Positions 34,419 through 42,542 of a DNA stretch of 64,000 bases are shown here, piece by piece (within the stretch, counting starts at the first letter, position 1; each line of letters starts with the position of its first letter). Under the pieces are notes generated by a model. That model saw only the letters and a program-made list of their open reading frames with translations, was not told the DNA's origin and did not search any database. Location: the NCBI RefSeq assembly GCF_000504285.1, contig NZ_KI632511.1, positions 6,058,154 through 6,122,153 on the forward strand, written 5' to 3'. This stretch comes from Actinospica robiniae DSM 44927. GTDB lineage: Bacteria > Actinomycetota > Actinomycetes > Streptomycetales > Catenulisporaceae. Position numbers and translations under genes: made by a program.

Positions 34419-36562
34419 ACGTCGCGACAGACGAGCCGACCGCGTGGGACCGTTTGCAGCCCTCCCTCGTCCACCACATCGTGAACTCTCTCGGCTGGCC
34501 GTCCCTCCGGCCTCTGCAACAGCAAGCGATCGACCCGGTCATGAACGGCGACGACGCGTTACTGCTCGCCCCGACTGCGGGCGGCAAGACCGAGGCCGCG
34601 ATGTTCCCGATGCTCAGCCGCATGGTTGCCGAGCAGTGGACGGGGACCTCGGTCCTATATGTGTGCCCGCTCAAAGCACTGCTGAACAATCTGCTACCAC
34701 GCCTGGAGACGTACAGCGACTGGGTCGGCCGTACCGCCGCGCTCTGGCATGGCGACACCACGGCGGGCGCGCGCCGCAGAATCCTGCGGGAGCGTCCCGA
34801 CGTCCTCCTGACCACCCCGGAGTCGCTCGAAGCGATGCTGGTGAGCGCGAACGTAGATCACCATGCGTTCTTCGGTGGAGTGCGATCCATCGTCGTAGAC
34901 GAAGTACACGCCTTCGCCGGCGACGACCGCGGCTGGCATCTTCTGGCTGTCCTCGAACGCGTCACTCGTGTCGTCGGCCGCCCGATCCAGCGCGTCGGTC
35001 TTTCCGCCACGGTCGGCAACCCGGGTGACCTGCTGACCTGGCTTCAAGGTGCCGGAGCGAATTCGAGGCCGGCCCGCGTCGTCGTCCCCAACGCGTCGGC
35101 TCGACCGGCCGGGCAACCGTCTGAACCGCCGCCCGGCGACATCGCCCTCGATTTCGTCGGCACGATCTCCAACGCCGCGACCGTGATCGAGAAGCTGCAC
35201 CGCGGCGAAAAGAGGCTCGTCTTCTGCGACTCGCGCACACTCGTCGAGCAACTCGGCGCGGCCTTGCGCGAACGTGGTCTGACGGTGTTTTTGTCTCACG
35301 CTTCTCTTTCGTTGGACGAACGGCGGCGCTCAGAGACAGCATTCGCCGAAGCCCGCGACTGCGTGATCGTATCGACCTCCACCCTGGAGCTCGGCATCGA
35401 CGTCGGAGACCTCGACCGTGTCATCCAAGTCGGCGCGTCCGCCACAGTGGCCGCGTTCCTCCAGCGCCTCGGACGCACCGGTCGGCGCGCCGAGACTATC
35501 CGTAACTGTCTCTTTCTCGCCCTTACGGAGGAAGACCTCGTCCAGGCGGCCGGGCTGCTCACCCTCTGGGCCCGCCACTGGGTGGAGCCCGTCGTCGCGC
35601 CGCCGGAGCCCCGGCACATCGCCGCGCAGCAGTTGCTCGCCCTCTGCCTGCAGGAACACCAGGTGGGCGGAAAGCTGTGGCCCGAGGCTTGGAACGGGCT
35701 TGCAGGCTTTGGATCGGGGAACGGGCCGATCGTGAGCCACCTCGTGGCTGGTGGCTACGTCGACTCCGACGATGGCATGCTGTTCATCGGTCCCGAGGCC
35801 GAGAAGCGCTTCGGGCACCGGCACTTCATGAATCTCACGGCCGTCTTTACCGCCGCGCCCCAGTTCACCGTTCTCAGTGGTCGGCGCGAGATCGGCCGCA
35901 CGGATCCTTCGTTGCTCACGGACAAGGTCGCAGGGCCCAGACGGCTCCTGTTAGCTGGCCGCAGTTGGCAGGTCACGTATATTGATTGGGTCCGCAAGCG
36001 CTGTTTCGTTGACCCTGTCGATTCCGGTGGCCGTGCCCGGTGGATTAGTCCAGGTTTGAGCGCGCGATCATTCGACCTCATGCGCGCAATGCGGGAGGTA
36101 CTTCTCGGTGCGGATCCACCGGTCAAGCTCTCACAACGTGCCGTCACGCGCCTCGATGCCGTACGCGCGGACGCAGCCGATGTCGTTCATGCCGACAGTA
36201 CCGTCATCGTGCGCCGTGATTCGGGCGATCTTGTCTGGTGGACTTGGGCAGGGATGAAGGCCAATTTGACGCTTGTTGCCACGCTCGGAGGGCTGGCCGA
36301 CCCCAATCAGCGCTGCGACGACATGGCGGTGAGGCTGCGTGCTGACTTGGTTCCGGATCAACTCCGCGCAGGGCTGCAAGAGACTGCCGGGATGCTAGTG
36401 CTTCCAGATGTTGATCCGCGCGCTGTGCGAGGCCTCAAGTTCAACGAGGCCCTTCCTGAACGACTCGCTACTTCCACTCTCGCGGCACGTCTCGCAGATT
36501 TCGAGGGGGCTCAGAGGGTTCTGCGCGAGCCCTTCCGGTTCAATAGCTCGTCCGGCTCTTAA
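34415..36562 (+). CDS. brxHI: BREX type 2 helicase BrxHI
   Basis: A 715-residue superfamily 2 helicase, related to Lhr but short. Motifs: SLRPLQQQAIDPVMNGDDAL (Q motif), APTAGGKTEAAMFP (I), TTPESLEAML (Ib), VVDEVHAFAGDDRGW (II, DEVH), RVGLSATVGNPGDLL (III), VSTSTLELGIDVGDLDRVIQ (V) and LQRLGRTGRR (VI). The GTG start overlaps the brxD stop. It completes the canonical BREX-2 order pglW-X-Y-Z-brxD-brxHI, all overlapping, so the operon is complete. It converges on the LysM-BTAD gene with a gap of about 60 bases and no evident terminator. Confidence 0.93.
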   Translation: MNVATDEPTAWDRLQPSLVHHIVNSLGWPSLRPLQQQAIDPVMNGDDALLLAPTAGGKTEAAMFPMLSRMVAEQWTGTSVLYVCPLKALLNNLLPRLETYSDWVGRTAALWHGDTTAGARRRILRERPDVLLTTPESLEAMLVSANVDHHAFFGGVRSIVVDEVHAFAGDDRGWHLLAVLERVTRVVGRPIQRVGLSATVGNPGDLLTWLQGAGANSRPARVVVPNASARPAGQPSEPPPGDIALDFVGTISNAATVIEKLHRGEKRLVFCDSRTLVEQLGAALRERGLTVFLSHASLSLDERRRSETAFAEARDCVIVSTSTLELGIDVGDLDRVIQVGASATVAAFLQRLGRTGRRAETIRNCLFLALTEEDLVQAAGLLTLWARHWVEPVVAPPEPRHIAAQQLLALCLQEHQVGGKLWPEAWNGLAGFGSGNGPIVSHLVAGGYVDSDDGMLFIGPEAEKRFGHRHFMNLTAVFTAAPQFTVLSGRREIGRTDPSLLTDKVAGPRRLLLAGRSWQVTYIDWVRKRCFVDPVDSGGRARWISPGLSARSFDLMRAMREVLLGADPPVKLSQRAVTRLDAVRADAADVVHADSTVIVRRDSGDLVWWTWAGMKANLTLVATLGGLADPNQRCDDMAVRLRADLVPDQLRAGLQETAGMLVLPDVDPRAVRGLKFNEALPERLATSTLAARLADFEGAQRVLREPFRFNSSSGS

Positions 36563-36623
36563 GCTACTGGCGACAACATAATCTTAGCAGATCAAGCTCT
36601 ATCGAGATTCGGAACAGGCCAGC

Positions 36624-39080
36624 TCAAGGAGTAGGCAACTGGGTGGCAACATGGAGAGCGGCTGCTCGGCCATCGAGGTCATTACGCGCGGAGGTGAGCC
36701 ACTCCAGGTCCTTCTCGGGCAGGCCCTCGGCCAGGCTTCCTCGAAGTAGCGCGAGGGCCTGAGCGGCGAGTTCGGCCTTACGGGCGTGGAAATGCTCGCG
36801 GCGCGCAACGGCTTCGAGCTGGCTGAAGGCGGCGTGGTCCATGGTGACGAGCTTCGGGTTGAAGCGGTAGAGGCCGTGCTCGGTGCGGATGATCGGCTGG
36901 GCTTCGCGGCCACTGGCTGCCACGAGGTCCGGTGCGAGCTGCGCGATGGAACGAGTGAGGAACTCGCGGACGCGGTGGATGGCGGTGTTGGCACCGCTGG
37001 TGTTGTGCGAGTCCCAGATCTCCGCCGTGATCTGTTCGAGTGTTCGGCCGCGCGGGTGAAGGGCGAGGTAGACTAGCAGTTGCGCTTGGCGGTATCCGGG
37101 GCACGCGAGGGTGTCGCCGTCGGTGTTGGCGATTTGCAAGGGACCGAGAATGCGCAGTTCGAGTGGGCGCGCGGTCGTATGCGAACGGGGAGCAGGCGGC
37201 GTGACGCTGGCGCCGGCGAGGTGGTCTTCGTCGGCGGGTTCAAAGTCGTGCTGGGCTCCGCCGGCGCCGCCGGGTTCGCGGCCTTCTCCCAAGGCTTGGC
37301 TTGGGATGCGCGGCTCGACCTGTTGGCCGGACCTGGCGTTGTGCAGCACTTGGTAGATGTCTGCCGCGCTGGCGCGGGGGAGCGTGTGCAGGCGGGTGCC
37401 GGTGAATGCGGCGGCCCGTGGTCCGCTGGCTTTGTGCGGCAGGCCGTTGTGGTCGATCTCGACGACGGTAGGCGAGAGTGCTTGCACGTGGCTTGCTGTT
37501 CCGAGGAGCAGCAGAGCGAGCCGATCGTTGCGGCCACCGAGCACTTTGGTGATCTGTGGTGTGGTGACGTCGCCCGCTTCTGCGATGAGGAGGGTTGTGC
37601 CGTGTGCCGCGGTCGGCGGCGCATCGGCGGCCTGCTGGAGAGCTGATGCCGCGTCGGGCGCGAGGCTCAGCCATCCGGGATCAGTCTTGTCGTCCTCCGT
37701 TGCGCCGATGAGCTCGTGGGCAAGGCTGGCGGTGGTGATCAGTCGGTGTGAACCCTCGGGGGCAAGCGTGCTGATGGCGAGCGCGGCCGCAGCTTCGCAT
37801 GCACCGGGTCCGTGGTAGACGGTCAGCGGCAGTTGGCCTGGGTCGAGGACTGCTTCGTCGACGCCGTCGCGGGTGGTGCCGTGGATGATCTCGCTGGGGC
37901 GTGGGGTGTAGAGCGGCGGAGGGCTGGCGCCAGGGAGTTCGAGCTCGGGGTCCCAACCTGCTTCCGCGGCGTTCTCAGCCTGGCCGGCGATCGTGGCCAT
38001 GGCTCGGGCGACGTCCGGAATTTCCGCCGTGCGACCGGCTCGCAGCGCCCGACGGCGGAGGACGACGCAGGCGGTGGCGACGGCGGACAGGAGGGTGATC
38101 CCGACGTATCCGCCACCGCTGAGATGCCATCCGGTCGTGAACGGCACGGCATGGGTGGGGCGGTTCGTGGCGGCGGGCGCCGGGATGTCCGGGTCGGACG
38201 CGCCGGGTGCTGTCGCGCCGGTTCCGGCCGTTACGGCCCGTCCGGGGCCCGGCACGGTGGGGGCAGCGGTTTGCGGGCCGGGGCGGCCCACTGTGCCCGC
38301 TGTGACCCCACCGGTGGTGGCCGGTGTGGTGACAGCCGCGTTCGGCGAAACGGCGGCGCCGTTGGGCGCCGACCGGACGGTGCCTGCGGCGGGATCGTCC
38401 GCCGGATTGTCGGGGATGGTCAGCTTCCAGCCGGGTTGGATCAAGTCCGGGTTGTTGAGTTGGTGCCCGTCTGGCTGCGAGCGCTGTTGGTTCGCCGCAT
38501 AGATCTCGGGCCAGTCCTGGCCGCGGCCGTAAGCACTCTCGGCGATAGCCCAGAGCGTGTCGCCGCGTTCGACGACGTGTCCTTTTCCGGGCGTGATGGT
38601 GTGGAAGTCAGCGCCAGCAACGTGGTTCGCGCGTTGGCCACGGCCCTGGAACTCGACGGCGTGCGCCTGCTGGCTGATTGCTGCATGTGCGGTGCCGGAG
38701 TGGGCCTGGGCGACCGATGCGGCGGCGAGGGCGACGCCGTTGACGGCGGCTGCCGGAGTGAGGCGTAGCAGAAGCCTGGGAAGGACGGTCGTGGGAATCC
38801 GCAGCAGCGTGCACAGTGTGTGGAAGAGGACGATGAGCGCCAAAGGCGCCCACAAGAGCCACCCGATATCGACCACCAGCTGCACGAACAGATCGACAGC
38901 GGAGGACGGGTCAGTGAGAAGAGTGTTCGACCACAGCTGCGCCTGTTGTGCATAGACGAGCGTGTGCAAAATCGGATTGCCCATTGCGTCCGCGAACCCT
39001 ACGGGCGCGGCCAGGACGACGAGGTAGACCACTGCGGTTGCGGCCCGCTGTGGCGAGCTGGATGGCTGGGCTGGAGTCAT
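36624..39080 (-). CDS. Membrane protein with LysM domain and C-terminal BTAD regulator domain
   Basis: An 818-residue fusion. The N-terminus has two hydrophobic segments (VVYLVVLAAPVGFA; IGWLLWAPLALIVLFHTL) and a third (AAAVNGVALAAASVAQA). A LysM module follows at about 165-225 (HVVERGDTLWAIAESAYG; NPDLIQPGWKLTIPDN), then a Pro/Ala-rich linker and another membrane segment (GGYVGITLLSAVATACVVL). The last 160 residues are a SARP-type BTAD domain preceded by an OmpR-like wing (LELRILGPLQIANTDG; HNTSGANTAIHRVREFLT). The last gene of the Tad operon, overlapping tadG by ATGA. It probably ties cell-wall state to pilus or surface functions; DNA binding by the wing is unproven. Confidence 0.85.
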   Translation of the reverse strand: MTPAQPSSSPQRAATAVVYLVVLAAPVGFADAMGNPILHTLVYAQQAQLWSNTLLTDPSSAVDLFVQLVVDIGWLLWAPLALIVLFHTLCTLLRIPTTVLPRLLLRLTPAAAVNGVALAAASVAQAHSGTAHAAISQQAHAVEFQGRGQRANHVAGADFHTITPGKGHVVERGDTLWAIAESAYGRGQDWPEIYAANQQRSQPDGHQLNNPDLIQPGWKLTIPDNPADDPAAGTVRSAPNGAAVSPNAAVTTPATTGGVTAGTVGRPGPQTAAPTVPGPGRAVTAGTGATAPGASDPDIPAPAATNRPTHAVPFTTGWHLSGGGYVGITLLSAVATACVVLRRRALRAGRTAEIPDVARAMATIAGQAENAAEAGWDPELELPGASPPPLYTPRPSEIIHGTTRDGVDEAVLDPGQLPLTVYHGPGACEAAAALAISTLAPEGSHRLITTASLAHELIGATEDDKTDPGWLSLAPDAASALQQAADAPPTAAHGTTLLIAEAGDVTTPQITKVLGGRNDRLALLLLGTASHVQALSPTVVEIDHNGLPHKASGPRAAAFTGTRLHTLPRASAADIYQVLHNARSGQQVEPRIPSQALGEGREPGGAGGAQHDFEPADEDHLAGASVTPPAPRSHTTARPLELRILGPLQIANTDGDTLACPGYRQAQLLVYLALHPRGRTLEQITAEIWDSHNTSGANTAIHRVREFLTRSIAQLAPDLVAASGREAQPIIRTEHGLYRFNPKLVTMDHAAFSQLEAVARREHFHARKAELAAQALALLRGSLAEGLPEKDLEWLTSARNDLDGRAAALHVATQLPTP

Positions 39081-39556
39081 GGGTGTGCTCCTCCCGTGCC
39101 GCGCAGGTGTGGCACGTTGATATCGCCGGGGTTGGCGATGCCGGAGACCAGGGCGGCGGTGCCGGTCGCTGTGGCCGTGAATTGGTGGAGCCCGAAGAAG
39201 CTGAGGATGCGGTTGTGATAGACGTGCCGTGCCTGGACGACGACGTCGTGACCGCGCACGGTGGTGCTGCCGGTGTCGCCTTGGTCGTGTAGGTAGGCCA
39301 CTGCTGCCGCAGCTGCGCGGGCCGGGTCGATGACGAGAGTTCCGGCGCGGAGGCTGTCGGTGTTCAGTTGCTGTGCGCCGGTTCGGGCGGCTTGCTGGGC
39401 TTGTTCGACGGCGGCGGCTTTCGCGGCGAGGGTCTCGCCGACATCGACGAGCAGGCCGATGGCGAGCAGGACGGCGGTGGAGGCGATGAGGAAGAAGATG
39501 GTGGCCGAGCCGCGTTCTGCGTCGTCCGGCGCACTGTGGTCGGCGTGTTTGCTCAT
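39077..39556 (-). CDS. TadG-like pilus protein (pseudopilin)
   Basis: A 159-residue protein with an ERGSATIFFLIASTAVLLAI N-terminal membrane helix like TadE/TadG pseudopilins, then an extracellular part (EQAQQAARTGAQQL; RGHDVVVQARHVYHNRILSF). The helix starts after a Gly, but the residue at +5 is Phe rather than the Glu that prepilin peptidases usually need, so it may be left uncleaved like TadG. The ATG at 39556 is chosen because it overlaps the stop of the upstream gene and directly precedes the conserved helix. Confidence 0.8.
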   Translation of the reverse strand: MSKHADHSAPDDAERGSATIFFLIASTAVLLAIGLLVDVGETLAAKAAAVEQAQQAARTGAQQLNTDSLRAGTLVIDPARAAAAAVAYLHDQGDTGSTTVRGHDVVVQARHVYHNRILSFFGLHQFTATATGTAALVSGIANPGDINVPHLRGTGGAHP

Positions 39557-40014
39557 GGGGTGCCGCCCGGGGCGTAGACGTCGCGGGGCGAGGTGGCTGA
39601 CGCGCTGATCGTCTGGTGGCCCGGGAACCCGGCGACGAAGAGGTCGCCGAGTCCCACGGTGCATGACACGTCGGCGGTGACGGCGTCTGCGACTGGGTCG
39701 CGAGTGAGGCTGACGCGTGGGGTGGAGCATCCGTGTGTGCCGGCGAGGATGAGGCTGGCGGCCTGGCTTGCTCGGGCCGTGTCGCCGTAGCCGGGGCCGA
39801 GGCTCGCGGCCCGGGCGGCCTGTTGTGCCGCCTGGTCGACTAGGTCACGGACGTGAGCTTGGCGGATGAAGCCGGTCGTGAGCAGAAGGAGCATGACGGC
39901 GAGCGGGACGACCGCGATGACCATCTCGAGGGTGACGGAGCCGCGCTCGTCGCGGTGCCGATGGTGGGCGGTCGTGCTGCCAGGCTCTGGGGGAGAACCC
40001 CGATGGGTCGTCAT
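39553..40014 (-). CDS. TadE-like pseudopilin
   Basis: A 153-residue protein with a basic, disordered N-terminus and then ERGSVTLEMVIAVVPLAVML, a type IV prepilin-like segment with Gly before the cleavage point and Glu at +5. A C-terminal extracellular region has two Cys (CSTPRVSLTRDPVADAVTAD then VSCTVG), which may form a disulphide. Overlaps both neighbours by ATGA. Minor pilin role by family. Confidence 0.82.
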   Translation of the reverse strand: MTTHRGSPPEPGSTTAHHRHRDERGSVTLEMVIAVVPLAVMLLLLTTGFIRQAHVRDLVDQAAQQAARAASLGPGYGDTARASQAASLILAGTHGCSTPRVSLTRDPVADAVTADVSCTVGLGDLFVAGFPGHQTISASATSPRDVYAPGGTP

Positions 40015-40424
40015 CCGCCCGCTCCGAATCGCTCGACCGGGCCGGAGTCGGTCACGGTGATGGTCTGCGTGTAGCCGAGCAGGCTGACGGCGCTGCCGGT
40101 GACGGTGACGCTGGCCTGGTTCGCGCTGCGGCGGACTGTGACCGCAGGATCGGTGAGTGCTTGGGTGAACTGGCCGAGCATCTCCACTGCGAGAGCGCGT
40201 GCTGATGTCGGGTTTCCGTTGTACGCCTGGGCTTCAGTGAGCGCATCGTCGGCGGCGAAGGACGCGGCTTCGCGGGCGTAGCCGGCCAGCGCGAGTTGGA
40301 TCGCACCAAGGGTCAGCGCAACCAAGGTGGCGGCGACGAGCGTGAACTCAAGCGTGACTGAGCCGCGCTCGTCCCCAGCCTGTGGACGGCGTTCGCGGCG
40401 TCTGGTCGCGTGCAGGAAGGGCAT
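40011..40424 (-). CDS. TadE-like pseudopilin
   Basis: A 137-residue protein with DERGSVTLEFTLVAATLVAL, the same prepilin pattern (Gly, then Glu at +5), followed by an extracellular domain (ALTDPAVTVRRSANQASVTV; LGYTQTITVTDSG). Second of three TadE/TadG-like genes in a row. It lies 29 bases after the Flp-like gene and overlaps the next gene. Confidence 0.82.
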   Translation of the reverse strand: MPFLHATRRRERRPQAGDERGSVTLEFTLVAATLVALTLGAIQLALAGYAREAASFAADDALTEAQAYNGNPTSARALAVEMLGQFTQALTDPAVTVRRSANQASVTVTGSAVSLLGYTQTITVTDSGPVERFGAGG

Positions 40425-40453
40425 GTCGACGTGCTGTTCCGGAGGCGTCGGGC

Positions 40454-40693
40454 TCAGAAATTGAGCCCGTTGGCCTTGTCGGTGACCTTCTTTGCGATGA
40501 TCGCGATGACCGCAACGGCGAACAGGACGACGGCCGCGACGACCACGATGAACTCGGTGGAGTAGCTGCCGCGTTCGGCTTCAGTGTCGGCGTGTTCTGC
40601 TTGCTCTGCTGACCATTCGGTGATCGTGTCGACGATGCGCCGGACGCGGAGGAGAAGGCTCAGAGCGGCGTCGGCCGGGTTGTAGCGGTTCAT
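40454..40693 (-). CDS. Flp-type pilin candidate
   Basis: A 79-residue protein, short and with a single hydrophobic helix near the end: ERGSYSTEFIVVVAAVVLFA. Gly before the processing site and Glu at +5 match class IVb prepilins. The leader of about 45 residues is longer than in most Flp pilins. Position between tadC and the TadE-like genes and its size make it the likely major pilin subunit. A strong AGAAAACCACC sequence precedes the ATG. Confidence 0.78.
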   Translation of the reverse strand: MNRYNPADAALSLLLRVRRIVDTITEWSAEQAEHADTEAERGSYSTEFIVVVAAVVLFAVAVIAIIAKKVTDKANGLNF

Positions 40694-40711
40694 GGTGGTT
40701 TTCTCGCTGTT

Positions 40712-41611
40712 CTAGAGGGATTGCAGAGCGGTCGAGGCTGCGGGGAAGACGACGAAGAGTAGGTAGCCGGTCATCAGCAGCGCGACGGGCAGAGCGGTCT
40801 TTTCGGTGGTGGCGGCTTCGGTTGCTTCCCGCGCGGACAGAAGGCGGAAGCGGAGGGTGGCTGCCTTCGCGGCGAGTGTGGCGCGAAGGCGTGCGCCCTC
40901 GACGCCAGCCAGGTTGACGGCGGCGGCGAGTTCCTTGAGCTCTGCGACGTCGGCTCGGTGGCCGAGGTCGGCGAAGGCGTTCCAGACCGGGGTGTGCGCG
41001 GCGTTCGCGTAGGCGAGCGCGCCACGCAGTTGCCTTGGGGAAGGTCCGTCGCCGGCGTCGGCGGCCGCGGTGAGCGCTTCTTCGAGCGATGAGCCTGCGG
41101 CCAGACAGATGGAGGTTAGTGACAGGAAACTGCCGGTCGCTTGGCGAAGTGCCTCGCGGTGCTCTGCTGCCTCGGCTTTGAGACGCTGGTTTGGTGCGGT
41201 GAACCCGTAGAGCGCCGGGATCACGATTGCGAGCGGCATGTAGGTGGTCGGGATATGGAGCCCGCCGAGGGTGAGGGCGGATGCGAACAGCATGCCGAGC
41301 ACCCCGAGCGCCGCGGAGGTGGCGATCTGCGTTGCGAGGTGTGTCGCCACGTCTCGTTCCAGCAGGTCCAGGTCTTTGCGGCGGGCCGGGCGAGGCAGGC
41401 CGAGCCGCTGGGCGAGCGGTACGAGCGGTACGGCGGCTCGGGTGAGCGGACCTGAGTCGATCGTCACTGACGCGGCGGTGGTCCGCTTTGCCGGCGCATA
41501 CGGTTCGGGGGTCGCGTCCGAAAGCTGCTCCGTGCGACGGGGCAGGATGCTGCCGACCGCGAAGGCCAGACCAGCGCCGATCGACGCGCCGCAAACGGCG
41601 AGAGCGAGCAC
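40712..41611 (-). CDS. tadC: TadC-like inner-membrane platform protein
   Basis: A 299-residue type II secretion F-domain protein. It has an N-terminal helix, two central helices (ATSAALGVLGMLFASALTLG; TYMPLAIVIPALYGFTAP), the cytoplasmic F domain (FLSLTSICLAAGSSLEEALT; LRGALAYANAAHTPVWNAF) and a final helix (ALPVALLMTGYLLFVVFPAA). The GTG at 41611 follows the tadB stop directly, which is why it is preferred over the longer frame. With TadB it forms the assembly platform for the TadA ATPase. Confidence 0.87.
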   Translation of the reverse strand: MLALAVCGASIGAGLAFAVGSILPRRTEQLSDATPEPYAPAKRTTAASVTIDSGPLTRAAVPLVPLAQRLGLPRPARRKDLDLLERDVATHLATQIATSAALGVLGMLFASALTLGGLHIPTTYMPLAIVIPALYGFTAPNQRLKAEAAEHREALRQATGSFLSLTSICLAAGSSLEEALTAAADAGDGPSPRQLRGALAYANAAHTPVWNAFADLGHRADVAELKELAAAVNLAGVEGARLRATLAAKAATLRFRLLSAREATEAATTEKTALPVALLMTGYLLFVVFPAASTALQSL

Positions 41612-41612
41612 G

Positions 41613-42542
41613 TCAGCCTCCCAGGGCCGGGCTGGTCGCAGGAGTTGCTCGTGGCGCTGGGATCGACACGTTTGCGTCGCCGGGGGGCGCGGCACGCAGC
41701 AGTCTCGGAGCTTGGTGCGGCCGGGTGAGCTTGGCGAGCCAGGCGAAGCCGGTCGCGAACAAACCGCCGATCGCTAGGAGAACGAGTTGGCCCATGGCGC
41801 TTCCGTAAGGCGCGAGGAACGATCCGTCGAGGGCGTACAGAACCGCGCCGAGGCCGAGCGTCACCGCGATGATCATGCGGACCGCGGTGCGGCTTCGGGC
41901 CCTGGCGACCTCGATCCGGGTTCGCATTGCCGCCTCTTCTCGGGCAGCGCCGGCGAGGCTGGAGAGGAGCGAGGCGAGATCGCGAGCGGAGTGGCGCGCC
42001 GCGAACATCAACGAGAGCACCACCAGGTCTCCAGTCGGGTCGGCCAGCTCCTCGCCGAAGGCGCGCAATGCCTGAACCATCGGCACCCGCCGGTCGCCGA
42101 TGCTTGCGGCCAGTCGCCTGGCTTCCGGGGCGATCTCCTCGGGGGCGCTGGCGGCAGCAGCGGTGATTGCCTGGCCGATCCCGGACGCCGCGACCAGTGT
42201 GTCGCGCAGCAGCTCGGTGAACGTCGCGATCGCATCGATCCGTGCGATCAACGCGGCCGACCCTCCGTCGCTCTTGAGCATCGGCGGCAAAAAGAACGCT
42301 GCCGCGGCACCGATGGGCAGCAGGGCAACCCAACTGGTCGCCGCTGCCAGCACGAAGCCGGAGATGACGGCGAGCAGTGCACGCCGCGACGAGAACGGCC
42401 GAGGCGCGCGGCCTGCGCTTGGCTCACGCCGGGTCGGCGCGTTCGCACGGACGACTGTCTTCGGTCGGACCATCGTGAGCGCCACGAGAGCCAAACCGCC
42501 TCCACACGCCGCGCCGCACACGGCAATCGTCAGGAGGCTCAT
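41613..42542 (-). CDS. tadB: TadB-like inner-membrane platform protein
   Basis: A 309-residue protein with an N-terminal helix (SLLTIAVCGAACGGGLALVA), paired helices (RALLAVISGFVLAAATSWVA; IGAAAAFFLPPML), a cytoplasmic F domain (TLVAASGIGQAITAAAASAP; LVVLSLMFAARHSARDLASL) and C-terminal helices (LGLGAVLYALDGSFLA). The ATG at 42542 overlaps the tadA stop. A longer frame upstream is the antisense-like extension inside tadA and is rejected. Confidence 0.87.
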   Translation of the reverse strand: MSLLTIAVCGAACGGGLALVALTMVRPKTVVRANAPTRREPSAGRAPRPFSSRRALLAVISGFVLAAATSWVALLPIGAAAAFFLPPMLKSDGGSAALIARIDAIATFTELLRDTLVAASGIGQAITAAAASAPEEIAPEARRLAASIGDRRVPMVQALRAFGEELADPTGDLVVLSLMFAARHSARDLASLLSSLAGAAREEAAMRTRIEVARARSRTAVRMIIAVTLGLGAVLYALDGSFLAPYGSAMGQLVLLAIGGLFATGFAWLAKLTRPHQAPRLLRAAPPGDANVSIPAPRATPATSPALGG

